A stretch of DNA of 51,839 nt from Candidatus Brevefilum sp. (GTDB lineage Bacteria; Chloroflexota; Anaerolineae; Anaerolineales; Anaerolineaceae): assembly GCA_029210815.1 (NCBI GenBank), contig JARGGB010000012.1:1-51839 (forward strand), in the 5' to 3' direction. Both the position numbers and the translations under genes were made by a program. Shown in pieces: positions 1 to 8,508 of the stretch. Each line of letters starts with the position of its first letter. Positions within the stretch are counted from its first letter, which is position 1. Below the pieces are notes generated by a model. The model did no database searches. It was not told where the DNA came from and worked only from the letters and a program-made list of their open reading frames with translations.

Positions 1-2
1 TG

Positions 3-383
3 AGAAAATTGATTGCTGGTTTTGGTTGTCGTCTCATTCAGAATCGGAAAGGACATTGTGAAGAAAATGCCCATGTCGAACGTTCTCATCGCACCGATGA
101 TGATGAGTTTTATATCCCCAGATCCCTTCATTTTATAAATGAAAATTCTTTATTAGAGGAATCTTTAGGCTATATCTATTATTACAATAATGTCCGTGAA
201 CATTCCTCTCTTGATTATCAAACGCCTTTCCAAACCCTTAAACAATGTCTACCAAACATCGATGAAAATATCCGTTGTACTATCCCTGTGTTACTAGATG
301 ATGCCGCTGTTAATATCGGCCCATGGAGTGGATACAATGTCCTGGCACAGCACCTTTTAACGACTAATTTTATTGTTTATTAA
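3..383 (+). pseudogene. DDE transposase/integrase, C-terminal part (cut by the window edge)
   Basis: The reading frame is open to the left edge, so the true start lies outside the window and the TTG at 9 is not a credible start. The visible part is the end of an rve-type (DDE) catalytic core. It has an N-A-H-V-E-R motif, whose glutamate should be the third catalytic acidic residue, followed by Y-Y-N-N-x-R-x-H-x-S-L-x-Y-x-T-P, the usual ending of IS3/IS481-like transposases. After the TP motif there is an unusual tail of about 45 residues. Whether the full gene is intact cannot be seen, and no terminal inverted repeat can be assigned because the other end is missing. Family assignment beyond DDE/rve is not secure. 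Confidence 0.75.
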
Positions 384-466
384 TAAAAAATTAATCCCAG
401 TCTCTTTTATTTGTGTCTCGTTTTTGTTTCGCAGTTAGTATAAATTTCATGATCACCGGATCTGGT

Positions 467-1315
467 TTACTCATGAATTAAGTTGATGTTTCCGACTGCC
501 ATATCCAGGTTGATGGTTAATTTTGGACCTTCTACCATGGTGGTGTAGGTTTCATCAGTTACAAGCCATGTGCCCTGGGTATTAATGTTGCTGACCATGC
601 CGTGGTTGACCACAGCGGCGTTCATATCCGCAGGGATAATGATTGTGAGGTTGCTTACACCTGCTTTGATATCGACAGTGCTTTCCATGCTTAAGGCGCC
701 GGTAAAATCAAGGGTGTAATCGCCAGCACCGCAGGAGAAATTCATTGATATAAAATTTGCATTACCCAGACCGTAGAGTTTTGCTGAGGATGCACCCGTT
801 TTAAAGCTGAATTCCTTCATCAGCACAGGATTGGGTGTGTCAAATCGCACTTCTGTTTCACTGGCGCCCTGGGTGATGTTGAGATTGGTCAATTGCAATC
901 CAGAGAAATCAAATGTGTTTTCACTCGCGCCGCCCTGGATGGTTAAATCCAGGGGCAGGACGGTTGAAAGACCAAAGTCCCAATGGTTTTCAATATCCCC
1001 GGTAGGGATGCCCGTGATACTGTAAGGGTTCTTTTGTTTGATTTCGTAATAATAGGTGCTGCGTGTGAATTCCGGTTCCCACCGTTCAACGTTATAGGTG
1101 ATGCTGCCTTTAACCAGCCCATCGGCACCGGGGGAAAGGTTAAATTTCCCACCTGTCATGGTAAACGCCAGTTCAGTACCAGCAAGGTCTGTGGGTAAGG
1201 GTTCTGCAATCGTCACAACTTGTATATCGATGGTTTTCATCTCAATATTTTGAATGGAACATGCAAAACTGGCGAGAATCAGAACCAATACTGCGGCGAT
1301 AAGTTGTTTCTTCAT
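467..1315 (-). CDS. Secreted lipoprotein with a beta-rich adhesin-like (LiaF/DUF2154-type) body
   Basis: This 282-residue protein starts with a lipoprotein signal peptide: two lysines, a hydrophobic stretch and the lipobox L-A-S-F-A-C with Cys19 as the lipidated residue. The rest is rich in beta-forming, Thr/Gly/Asn-containing segments. It resembles the repetitive beta-solenoid folds of DUF2154/DUF4097 'toast-rack' or LiaF C-terminal proteins found beside envelope-stress regulators. That match is by general pattern, not by a unique motif. The start is supported by AGGAGG five bases before ATG. It lies 62 bp downstream of the bactofilin-like gene and is probably the last gene of the sigma/anti-sigma operon. 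A role as a surface-exposed envelope component controlled by the sigma factor is inferred. Confidence 0.75.
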   Translation of the reverse strand: MKKQLIAAVLVLILASFACSIQNIEMKTIDIQVVTIAEPLPTDLAGTELAFTMTGGKFNLSPGADGLVKGSITYNVERWEPEFTRSTYYYEIKQKNPYSITGIPTGDIENHWDFGLSTVLPLDLTIQGGASENTFDFSGLQLTNLNITQGASETEVRFDTPNPVLMKEFSFKTGASSAKLYGLGNANFISMNFSCGAGDYTLDFTGALSMESTVDIKAGVSNLTIIIPADMNAAVVNHGMVSNINTQGTWLVTDETYTTMVEGPKLTINLDMAVGNINLIHE

Positions 1316-1377
1316 AAAATCCTCCTGACATTCAGGTCAGATGTATCAATTTAATATGTTAAGAAGTGTTGCAAGCT

Positions 1378-2658
1378 TTATTCCGATGAACCCGGAATAT
1401 CATACCCTAATCGACTCAGCGCGTCCTTCAAATCCTGCATCGATTTTTGATCAAAATTTTCAAGAGCACTTAACCCTTCATCACCGTTAGCAAAGCGCTC
1501 AAGGATGTCGTCAATGGTTGCCATGCCGGCATTCTTCAAGGTCATTGTGTCGTTTTCATGCAAACCAAGGTCCTCAATAGGTCGCCTGGTAATTTTGCTT
1601 TCACTGGAAGGATCAACCTCTTCAGCTTTCCATTCGTTAGCAGTGTCCGCTTGTTTTTCTTCAAACAGAAGAATTTTTTCTTCGTTTTCTTTGTCCGTAC
1701 CGTGCGGGTATGTTTTGGTGCCAAATAATGTAACGACCGTCGTCCCCAGCCCAAATAAAGCGGCAATCAGGACCAGGAATCCACCCAGGCAGGGGATCAG
1801 GTCGAGCCCTGCTGCAATCAGGTAAAGTAAAAAGTTACCGAGGGCAGCTGAAAGGACAGGATGCCAGGTGGCTTTGAACAGGCTTTCAGAGATCTTCTTG
1901 CCCAGTTCATAGCCCAGGGTGAGCCATCCGACCAGGCCAGCCAGGGCAACAGCCATGCCTGCCAGAATGACCACGGGGATCAGGCAGATGGTGATAGACA
2001 AGATGATGCCGCCAATTACCATCACAAATGCGGTCAGCGCGCCGTAACCAAGCATCACCCAGGGTTGTGATTCCAGGGCTGTTGTCATGACTTGTGTCGA
2101 CTTTGGCATCATTAGCAATAACAATGCGCCTAAAGCTGTCAGGATCAAGGAAAATGCAATGCCTCTTCCAATGCGAGTGGCAGCAGTGATAATTTGAGTT
2201 TCAGGTCTTATGAAGTCACCCCGAGGGTCGAACTCTGGTATGTTGAAACCAGTCCAGGGGATATTCCAGTTTTGTATTTGATCGCCTTCAACGGTGGCAC
2301 CCGGATCTTGATTGATATAACTGGCAGGTGAGACCAGATTGCCTTTTATGACAGCATTCTCGTTCAGGTTGACTGTGCCGCCGACTGCCGTCAGATCGCC
2401 AAGGATAATGCCGTCTATGGTTACCAGTCCGCCAATAACATTGACATTTCCGTTGACCTGCGCATCTTTTTCGATTTCAACCACACCACCAATGACATTT
2501 AAATCTCCATCGAGGATTCGTCCTGATTCCAGGGTGTAATTTTCTCCAAAAATGGTTCTGTCGTCTTCTAATGATGCGGCGGATACATGGCTGGGGAGGG
2601 CGAAGAAAATTATTAAGGATGTCAGAAGTATTAAGAATAATTTTTGTGTTTTTTTCAT
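1378..2658 (-). CDS. Bactofilin-like polytopic membrane protein with a C-terminal RNAP alpha-CTD-like domain
   Basis: This 426-residue protein has four parts. Residues 1-27 look like a signal peptide (cleavage near V-S-A). Residues 45-126 form a polymer-forming (bactofilin-type) beta-helix with repeated G-x-V/L-x-V-I/V-G-G turns. Residues 165-312 contain four or five hydrophobic membrane segments. Residues 360-422 resemble the C-terminal domain of the RNA polymerase alpha subunit, with L-G-L, a helix, A-G-M-x-T-I-D-D-I-L-E-R, then K-S-x-x-D-L-K-x-A-L and G-Y-x-I-P. The Arg and Asn that contact UP-element DNA in alpha-CTD are Asn and Met here, while the Lys-Ser pair remains. The last domain is therefore more likely a protein- or helix-hairpin-type module than a DNA binder. 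The gene starts 5 bp after the anti-sigma factor stop. Its role is probably envelope organisation or sensing under the sigma factor; this is inferred. Confidence 0.8.
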   Translation of the reverse strand: MKKTQKLFLILLTSLIIFFALPSHVSAASLEDDRTIFGENYTLESGRILDGDLNVIGGVVEIEKDAQVNGNVNVIGGLVTIDGIILGDLTAVGGTVNLNENAVIKGNLVSPASYINQDPGATVEGDQIQNWNIPWTGFNIPEFDPRGDFIRPETQIITAATRIGRGIAFSLILTALGALLLLMMPKSTQVMTTALESQPWVMLGYGALTAFVMVIGGIILSITICLIPVVILAGMAVALAGLVGWLTLGYELGKKISESLFKATWHPVLSAALGNFLLYLIAAGLDLIPCLGGFLVLIAALFGLGTTVVTLFGTKTYPHGTDKENEEKILLFEEKQADTANEWKAEEVDPSSESKITRRPIEDLGLHENDTMTLKNAGMATIDDILERFANGDEGLSALENFDQKSMQDLKDALSRLGYDIPGSSE

Positions 2659-2663
2659 TGAGA

Positions 2664-3206
2664 TTAACCTCTTTCTTGAACAGGTTGATATAACCTGATA
2701 ATTGAGCTAAACCAAGTGATCATTAATGCAAATGATACGGAAAGCAATCCCACACCAAATGTCAAAGATACTGGAATTAATATTGGAAATGCCCTGGTTA
2801 TTGATTTTGCGAATTTGAGCAGGTTATTTAACCTGGTTGCAAATAGGCTGACATTGGCAGCAAATTGCGCGAGGACATATGAGCCGTTGAAATTGCTCAG
2901 GTTGATAAAGAACAAGCCCAACAAGATAAAGCAGGCAAGTGTAAATAAACCGAGGATGAAGAACCAGATTCTGCGTTCCTGCTGTTTTTCTCGATATACC
3001 GCTAAATTCTGATACCAACGTTGGGTAAACCCCGGGCTTGGCTCAGGTGTTTTAGCCGTTGAGATCGTCTCGAAAACCTGGTCTAAGGCTGTTGACAATT
3101 CTAGGCATTGTTCACATTGCTTGAGATGTTCCTCCAATGCTTCAGAGTCTTCAGGGTCAATTGTTTCATCCGAAAAAAGCCAGTTCTCAAAAGGCTGGTG
3201 ACTCAT
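2664..3206 (-). CDS. Membrane anti-sigma factor with zinc-finger-like N terminus
   Basis: The 180-residue product has a short N-terminal anti-sigma domain with the signature H-L-K-Q-C-E-Q-C (H-x3-C-x2-C), typical of zinc-associated anti-sigma factors that bind ECF sigma factors. After it come a linker, a membrane segment near residues 80-102, and a second hydrophobic region near 140-165. The start at 3206 is preferred over the in-frame ATG at 3221 because GGAGAG lies just upstream of 3206 and itself sits in the codons after the earlier ATG. The start overlaps the end of the sigma gene by 20 bp, so the two are translationally coupled. It should hold the sigma factor at the membrane until an envelope signal releases it. 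No protease site motif could be identified. Confidence 0.85.
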   Translation of the reverse strand: MSHQPFENWLFSDETIDPEDSEALEEHLKQCEQCLELSTALDQVFETISTAKTPEPSPGFTQRWYQNLAVYREKQQERRIWFFILGLFTLACFILLGLFFINLSNFNGSYVLAQFAANVSLFATRLNNLLKFAKSITRAFPILIPVSLTFGVGLLSVSFALMITWFSSIIRLYQPVQERG

Positions 3207-3783
3207 GGGCTCTCCTTTCATTTATGGGCTTTGACTTTTCTGATTCGATATAGGATTTTGCCAAAGCCTGTCGAGCGCGATACAAGCGGCTTTTTACTGC
3301 ACTGACCGTCAGATCCAATGTTTCTGAGATTTCCACTTCCGAGCACTCATGCCAGTAACGCAATATGATTGCTGCTCGGTCCGTTGGATTTAACTCGTCA
3401 ATCAGATTCTGGATCAAGACTTCTTTCTCCTGCTGCCTGTATTCCCTTTCGGGGTTAGGTGCATTTCGGTCAGAGATGATTTCTGCTGGCAGTGAATCTG
3501 TGGATATGGTGGGCAAACGTCTTTTCCGAGTTTGGTCAATACAATAATGAGCAGCAATGGATAGAAGCCATGTGGCGAAGGAACGATTGGGGTCGTATTT
3601 TTTTAGATACCGATAAGCACGAATGAAGCTTTCCTGTGCAGCATCCTCTGCGTCTTTGCTGTTACCAAGCATGCGGTAACACAGGCTAAAGACGGGCTTT
3701 TGATATTCTTCAACAAGGTTTCCAAAGGCATGATCGTCACCTTGCAGTGCTTTTTGTATCCACAGTGCTTCTTGCTCGTTCAC
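3187..3783 (-). CDS. ECF-family RNA polymerase sigma factor (SigW/RpoE type)
   Basis: The 198-residue protein has both ECF sigma regions. Region 2 (about residues 20-90) contains the core-binding helix and D-A-E-D-A-A-Q-E-S-F-I-R-A-Y followed by F-A-T-W-L-L-S-I-A. Region 4 (about 125-180) contains L-N-P-T-D-R-A-A-I-I-L-R-Y and the helix-turn-helix ending S-A-V-K-S-R-L-Y-R-A-R. The frame is open for another 86 codons upstream, but GTG at 3783 is chosen: it has AGGAGACC just upstream, gives the normal family length, and the upstream stretch encodes nothing sigma-like and runs into repeats. A SigW-type promoter lies 32 bp upstream, which suggests autoregulation. The downstream anti-sigma factor overlaps it. 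Confidence 0.9.
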   Translation of the reverse strand: MNEQEALWIQKALQGDDHAFGNLVEEYQKPVFSLCYRMLGNSKDAEDAAQESFIRAYRYLKKYDPNRSFATWLLSIAAHYCIDQTRKRRLPTISTDSLPAEIISDRNAPNPEREYRQQEKEVLIQNLIDELNPTDRAAIILRYWHECSEVEISETLDLTVSAVKSRLYRARQALAKSYIESEKSKPINERRAHESPAF

Positions 3784-3814
3784 ACGGTCTCCTGAATGTT
3801 GCTCTAAAATAATA

Positions 3815-3840
3815 TACGACAAAATGGAAAATAAGTTGCA
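3815..3840 (-). promoter_or_regulatory. Putative ECF (SigW-type) autoregulatory promoter of the sigma operon
   Basis: Read on the minus strand the sequence is TGCAAC, 16 bases, then CGTA. This closely matches the TGAAAC-N16-CGTA form recognised by SigW-like ECF factors. It sits about 32 bp upstream of the GTG start of an ECF sigma gene, where an autoregulatory promoter is expected. The single mismatch in the -35 element and the lack of experimental data keep this at moderate confidence. Confidence 0.55.
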
Positions 3841-3915
3841 AACTGATCGGGTGGACTTTTGATAATAATTATACGGGATTTGTGCTCGGAAGTTTATCGT
3901 GAGGGTTTCCACGCA

Positions 3916-4138
3916 CCAAAACCCATCAATGATTTCACCTGTACTATTATTATTGGTTGAATTGGTGTCACAAAATGGTGCGGTGAAAAACCCACCGCAC
4001 CCTACGAAAAGATTGATGGCGTGAGTCTTCCCCTGGGCCAAAACCCATCAATGATTTCACCTGTACGATTATATTGTTGGTTGAATTGATGTCACAAAAT
4101 GGTGCGTTGAAAACCGCAACGCATCCAACGAAAAGATT
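3916..4138. repeat. Two direct repeats of about 100 bp, each carrying a covarying hairpin
   Basis: Copy 1 is at 3916-4014 and copy 2 at 4038-4138. Both begin CCAAAACCCATCAATGATTT and end ACGAAAAGATT. Each contains an inverted repeat: GGTGCGGTG with CACCGCACC in copy 1, and GGTGCGTTG with CAACGCATCC in copy 2. The change G to T in one arm is matched by C to A in the other, so pairing is preserved. This fits a dispersed palindromic (REP/MITE-like) element. The spacer 3784-4232 holds only these repeats, the sigma promoter and the tandem repeat that follows. Confidence 0.8.
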
Positions 4139-4160
4139 TAGAATGTCGAATTTTTGGTGC

Positions 4161-4225
4161 TAATAACCAATCACCTAATACCCAATCACCTAATACCCAA
4201 TCAACTAATACCCATTCACCTAATT
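4161..4225. repeat. Imperfect tandem repeat, 15-bp unit
   Basis: Four imperfect copies of TAATACCCAATCACC run head to tail from 4161 to 4220, with a degenerate fifth start. Within the unit, two related half-units (TAATACC and CAATCACC) alternate, so the array can also be read as a 7/8-bp degenerate repeat. It ends 8 bp before the stop codon of the deoxynucleoside kinase gene. A related GGTATTGGGCGATCA repeat occurs at 46850-46880. Confidence 0.8.
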
Positions 4226-4232
4226 GCCATCC

Positions 4233-4868
4233 TCAGAACACCATTTCTTCACGTCCGGATAGTTTCTCTTTGATTCTATCGACAACGATATCGAGATGTT
4301 CTGTTTCGTGGACAAAATCGAGGGCGTCGCTGCGGATGGTCAGCACCGGGCAGAGGTCGAAGGCTTCTATCCATTCGGTGTAAAATCGCTCGAGCAGCGA
4401 AAGATATTCCTGAGAAATGCCTGTTTCGATGTTTCGTGCACGTCGTTGAATGCGCGCCATCAGCACAGAAACAGGTGCCTCCAGGTGGATTAAAAGATCG
4501 GGTTTTGGCAAGTCATTGACAACCAGGTTGTAGAGCCTGAGATAAGCATGATAATCGCGGTCATTCATGTTTCCCATTTGGTGGAGGGCGCGGGCAAAGA
4601 TGTGAGCGTCTTCATAAATACTGCGGTCGAGGATCGCTGATTGGGGATGCTCTGCCAGGTAGATATGCTGTTCAGCGCGATGCCCGAGGAAATAAATCTG
4701 CAGGTGAAACGCCCATGCCTTCATGTTTTCATAGAAATCTGGCAAATAGGGATTGTCAGCGACAGATTCGTAAGCAGTTTTCCATCCCAATCTTTCGCCG
4801 ATGCGTTCAGTCAGGGATGTTTTTCCTGCGCCAATATTTCCAGCTAAAAGGATCAAGCGCTTCACCAT
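4233..4868 (-). CDS. Deoxynucleoside kinase (deoxyadenosine/deoxyguanosine kinase family)
   Basis: The 211-residue cytosolic enzyme transfers phosphate from a nucleoside triphosphate to a deoxynucleoside in salvage. The N-terminal P-loop is G-N-I-G-A-G-K-T-S (residues 10-18). The catalytic D-R-S-I-Y-E-D motif follows near residue 81, and the R-x-x-R-R lid region is near 136-142. Length and motifs match bacterial dNK/dGK/dAK proteins. The base preference cannot be read from sequence. It lies 39 bp downstream of an alpha/beta hydrolase gene and in the same direction as nrdR-nrdJ, which fits a deoxynucleotide supply role. A tandem repeat begins immediately past its stop. Confidence 0.9.
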   Translation of the reverse strand: MVKRLILLAGNIGAGKTSLTERIGERLGWKTAYESVADNPYLPDFYENMKAWAFHLQIYFLGHRAEQHIYLAEHPQSAILDRSIYEDAHIFARALHQMGNMNDRDYHAYLRLYNLVVNDLPKPDLLIHLEAPVSVLMARIQRRARNIETGISQEYLSLLERFYTEWIEAFDLCPVLTIRSDALDFVHETEHLDIVVDRIKEKLSGREEMVF

Positions 4869-4907
4869 TGTTGGCTCATTTCTCCAGGCGCGGAATCTCG
4901 TATAGGT

Positions 4908-5735
4908 TTATGAAGAAATATTTCGTTTTAAGAATAAATCGACCATTTTCAAATAGGGTTGGTATTGCTCATAGCGGACACAATGACCAGCAGCACTGAT
5001 ATGCCCAAACTCTCCTTTTTCAAGGAGCTGAACAGCTTCAATGCCCAATGCAGGTGTCACAATCGCGCCGCGATCATTGTCTCCAGTGACGATCAGGGTA
5101 GGAATGGTGATCAATTTTGCAACAACCCGCCAGTCTATCGAGATATATGGATAATGGTCAAAGAAATTGGGGTCCAATTCGTGTTTTGACTGTGCCCATT
5201 CTTTTAAAATGGCTGCTTCCCAGTTTGGGGATTCCTTTTTCTTAAGCCTGATGAGGTCTTTAATCGATTTTTCTTTAGAAGCCAAATTTTGTTTTTTCCA
5301 TTCTTTCATGGCTTTCTTGAAGCCCTCTTCCGTTCCTTCCTGGTCTGACCAGGGTGGATCTTCAAGAACAAGGCATGATGCCATCTCGGGGTATTTCGCA
5401 GCGAAACCTGCTGCGGTCGCCGCACCCATCGAGTGCCCAACAAGCCCTGGTTTTTCGAGATTAAGGGCTTTAATAAAATCATGTAAATCTTCCACAAGGT
5501 CAAAGCGTTTCTCGGGTGAAACACGCGAGGATTTACCATGCCCATAGGCATCGTACATGATGATGTCGTACTTTTCTTCCAAATCGCTTGCAAATTGATG
5601 CCAGCACAGGCCAAAATCTGTCAGACCATGCGCAAGCACGAGGGGTGGTTTATCGCCGCTGCCCGTCCTTGTGAAGAAGAGCTGAATGCCGTTGTTTAAT
5701 GTTACAGTATCTTGTGTCCAATCTTTTTGCATCAT
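4908..5735 (-). CDS. Alpha/beta hydrolase
   Basis: The 275-residue protein has the complete alpha/beta hydrolase pattern: an oxyanion segment L-A-H-G-L-T (residues 34-39), D-A-Y-G-H-G, the nucleophile elbow G-H-S-M-G with Ser102, an acidic strand end V-T-G-D-N-D, and the catalytic His in A-A-G-H-C. No signal peptide is seen, so it should be cytosolic. The substrate cannot be predicted. Two ATG codons stand in tandem at the start; the second (5732) is better spaced from GGAGG, so it may be the true start. A TATAAT-like sequence is present on the minus strand at 5779-5784 without a good -35 partner. Transcription could also continue from nrdJ, 141 bp upstream. Confidence 0.85.
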   Translation of the reverse strand: MMQKDWTQDTVTLNNGIQLFFTRTGSGDKPPLVLAHGLTDFGLCWHQFASDLEEKYDIIMYDAYGHGKSSRVSPEKRFDLVEDLHDFIKALNLEKPGLVGHSMGAATAAGFAAKYPEMASCLVLEDPPWSDQEGTEEGFKKAMKEWKKQNLASKEKSIKDLIRLKKKESPNWEAAILKEWAQSKHELDPNFFDHYPYISIDWRVVAKLITIPTLIVTGDNDRGAIVTPALGIEAVQLLEKGEFGHISAAGHCVRYEQYQPYLKMVDLFLKRNISS

Positions 5736-5876
5736 TTGCCTCCAGGAAACTGACTCTCCAAGATTTATTATACTAATGATTATAATCCTATCGTCTTGTA
5801 CAAATGGTATTTTTCGAAGATTTTCCTGAAGAAATATTAAAACGTATCATCCTTCCTGAAAATAGAAGAGCCATGA

Positions 5877-8480
5877 TCAACACTCACTGAATCCACAGCT
5901 GTAGCATTTTTTACATCCTTCTTCGTTAACAAAAGTCGCCTGCCCACACTCCGGACAAAGTTCACCAATCTTGCGCTGCTGCGGGGCTTCCAAATTTTCT
6001 AAACCTTCTAAGGGAAGGGGTTGATATTCTACAAGTCTTGCTTCCTCAGGGATTTCATTCTCCCAGTGCCTGATGTAAAGATACTCATCCAGAGCTTTGG
6101 CAATCCCATCGGGCAATGATCGAATTCGGTTTGGGCCAAAACCAAGTGACCGACCTCCACCGATGCCCGCCAGCTGGTCCATAACGGCTTTGAGGCGTTT
6201 TCTTGGTTCAATGGGTGATGAAATGCGTAAGATGTAAGAAATCAGGCGCCCAATGGCTTCTGAGTGGGCTGCAGTCTCTGAGCCTGCTTTTGCTGACGTG
6301 ACGAACACCTCAAATGGTTGGTTACCGCCATTTTCATTGACGGTGACAAAAGCTTTCCCTAAAGGTGTTTCCACAGAATAAGTGTAACCTTTTAAGAAAC
6401 TGGGTCTTGGTTTTTTGGTGTCATGCCAAATTGGTAATTGTTGACCCATCTCCGTTTGTAAATCCTGTTCTGATTGCGTTATGTCTTCTTGTTTTGCTGC
6501 CAACTTCGATTCAGCAGTGCCTCTGGTTTCAAGCACAACCTGTTCCCGGGAACCGGTGACATAGACCGTGAGACCTTTGCAGCCTAATTCCCAGGCCAGT
6601 AAGTATGCCTTCGCTATATCCTCAGGCTTTGCTGTGGGTGGGAAGTTGATTGTTTTGCTGAGGCTGTTATCAACAAATGCCTGAAGCGCTGCCTGCATCC
6701 GAACATGTTCTTCTGCTGTGATGTCGGAGGAGACAACAAAGATCTCTTTTGTAGATTCAGGAAGGCCTTCAATTTGCTGGCAGGTGCCAGTTTCAATGAC
6801 CTCAGAGATGATTTCCTCCCGTTGTTCAGGGCTAATGCGCAAGTTGTCCAATGCACGCTGGAATTGGGGGCTGACATAATTTAATTGAAGGTCCTTACCA
6901 TTGTCGTTAACATGGCGGATATAAGCCAAAGCAAACACAGGTTCACAGCCGTAGCCTTCGCAGCCGGCAACAGTAGCAATTGTGCCGGTGGGGGCAATAG
7001 TTGTTTGTGCTGCATTCCGTATGCCGTACTTCAAAATACCTTTGGTAATGCTTTCCCAGTCAATATCAGGTCGTCCATAATCGTGTTTGAAGGGCTCGAC
7101 GGGTTGTGGCGGCTGCCAATTTAAATCCTGTGGGTCATAGATGCTGCCGTCAATAGCGGGGAAGGTGCCCCGCTGTTTTGCAAGCTCAATGCTGGTGCGC
7201 ATCGAATGGTAACGGATAAAAGCCATAACCTGGGCTGCAAACTCCTGGCCTTCAGGGCTGCCATAACGAATACCGACATGATAGAGCAGATCGGCTAAAC
7301 CCATAATGCCCAGACCAATCCGGCGGGCACGTTTTGCTGATTCTTCGAGCTGCGGCACCGCGGGAACGTAGGCATTGGCTTCGACGACATCGTCCAGGAA
7401 GATTGTTGCTGTTTGAACGGTTTCCTGGAGCGCTTGCCAATCCACATTTTTGTTCGGGCTAAAATGCTTTGCAAGGTTGATAGATCCCAGGCAGCAACTT
7501 TCGTAAGGGCCAAGCCACTGCTCACCACAAGGGTTTGTTGATTCGAGGCGGTAGAGATGCGGTACGGGATTATTTTTGTTTGCAGTATCAAGGAATAACA
7601 TCCCAGGTTCCCCATTGTGATGTGCCTGGCTGACGATATTGTCAAATAACTCCCTAGCTCTGATGGTTTTAAAGGTCTTAATGGGCAAGCCTGCATGTAA
7701 TGCATCATCTAAGTCACCGTTGAAATCCTGGTATTCGGGAGCTGTTACATCGGGGAATCGCAAGTCCCATGATGCATCTTCTTTAACTGCTCTCATGAAC
7801 GCATCGGTAATACCCACTGAAATGTTGAAGTTTGTAATGGCATTTTCCGATGTCTTGCAAGTGACAAATTGCTCAATATCCGGGTGATCGACCCGCAGCA
7901 CACCCATATTCGCCCCTCGTCGTGTGCCGCCCTGGGCAATTTCACCAAAGGCTTCGTCATATACCCGCATGAACCCAATCGGACCCGTTGCCTGGCCAGC
8001 AGATTTTTTCACTCGGGAGCCGCTTGGGCGCAAGCGTGAAAAACTGAATCCATTGCCGCCACCCGTTTGTTGAATCAGGGCAGCATTACGCAGGGTTGTG
8101 AAAATACCATCCTCGTGCCTTCCCATGTCATCTGAAATGGGTAGAACGAAACAGGCAGCTAATTGGCCTAAAGGTGTTCCTGCACCAGTAAAGGTAGGTG
8201 AATTTGGAAAGAATTTTTTCGAGGTCAGCATTTGATAAAAATCGCGTGCTCGAGGTTCATAATCTTCGTCCCATGTTTCTTCAATTTTCGCAACATGATA
8301 GGCGACTCGCCAGAACATTTCATCAATGGTTTCCACAGGCTCCCCGTCTTTACCCTTACGCAGATAACGTTTGGCAAGAACCTGTCGGGAGTTTTCGGTA
8401 AGTTCAATGCTTGGCATATCTTCAGGAAGTGGTGGGGTGGGCTGCATACCCGTCAAATTTCTACCATTATTTTTTGACAT
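5877..8480 (-). CDS. nrdJ: Adenosylcobalamin-dependent (class II) ribonucleoside-diphosphate reductase
   Basis: The 867-residue enzyme reduces ribonucleotides to deoxyribonucleotides using a B12-derived thiyl radical, so it does not need oxygen. It shows the N-P-C-G-E active-site motif (Asn316, Cys318, Glu320), a redox Cys near residue 110 (L-A-A-C-F-V-L-P), a later E-S-C-C-L-G segment, and P-T-G-T-I. Near the C terminus there is a TSCPD domain with G-G-N-Q-P-F-E, and the protein ends in a Cys-rich tail (C-P-E-C and C-x-x-C-x-x-C) for thiol exchange. The frame extends 40 codons further upstream, but ATG at 8480 is chosen because AAGGAG lies just before it and the upstream extension overlaps nrdR. 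It sits 28 bp after nrdR and is probably co-transcribed. The vitamin B12 requirement is an inference from the family. Confidence 0.97.
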   Translation of the reverse strand: MSKNNGRNLTGMQPTPPLPEDMPSIELTENSRQVLAKRYLRKGKDGEPVETIDEMFWRVAYHVAKIEETWDEDYEPRARDFYQMLTSKKFFPNSPTFTGAGTPLGQLAACFVLPISDDMGRHEDGIFTTLRNAALIQQTGGGNGFSFSRLRPSGSRVKKSAGQATGPIGFMRVYDEAFGEIAQGGTRRGANMGVLRVDHPDIEQFVTCKTSENAITNFNISVGITDAFMRAVKEDASWDLRFPDVTAPEYQDFNGDLDDALHAGLPIKTFKTIRARELFDNIVSQAHHNGEPGMLFLDTANKNNPVPHLYRLESTNPCGEQWLGPYESCCLGSINLAKHFSPNKNVDWQALQETVQTATIFLDDVVEANAYVPAVPQLEESAKRARRIGLGIMGLADLLYHVGIRYGSPEGQEFAAQVMAFIRYHSMRTSIELAKQRGTFPAIDGSIYDPQDLNWQPPQPVEPFKHDYGRPDIDWESITKGILKYGIRNAAQTTIAPTGTIATVAGCEGYGCEPVFALAYIRHVNDNGKDLQLNYVSPQFQRALDNLRISPEQREEIISEVIETGTCQQIEGLPESTKEIFVVSSDITAEEHVRMQAALQAFVDNSLSKTINFPPTAKPEDIAKAYLLAWELGCKGLTVYVTGSREQVVLETRGTAESKLAAKQEDITQSEQDLQTEMGQQLPIWHDTKKPRPSFLKGYTYSVETPLGKAFVTVNENGGNQPFEVFVTSAKAGSETAAHSEAIGRLISYILRISSPIEPRKRLKAVMDQLAGIGGGRSLGFGPNRIRSLPDGIAKALDEYLYIRHWENEIPEEARLVEYQPLPLEGLENLEAPQQRKIGELCPECGQATFVNEEGCKKCYSCGFSEC

Positions 8481-8508
8481 GCGAGACTCCTTAAATTTTT
8501 TATTTTTA

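Noticed and set aside
3784-4041. N-terminal extension of the sigma factor reading frame
   Set aside because: It runs through the repeats, has no sigma-like sequence, and the GTG at 3783 has a good ribosome-binding site and family length.
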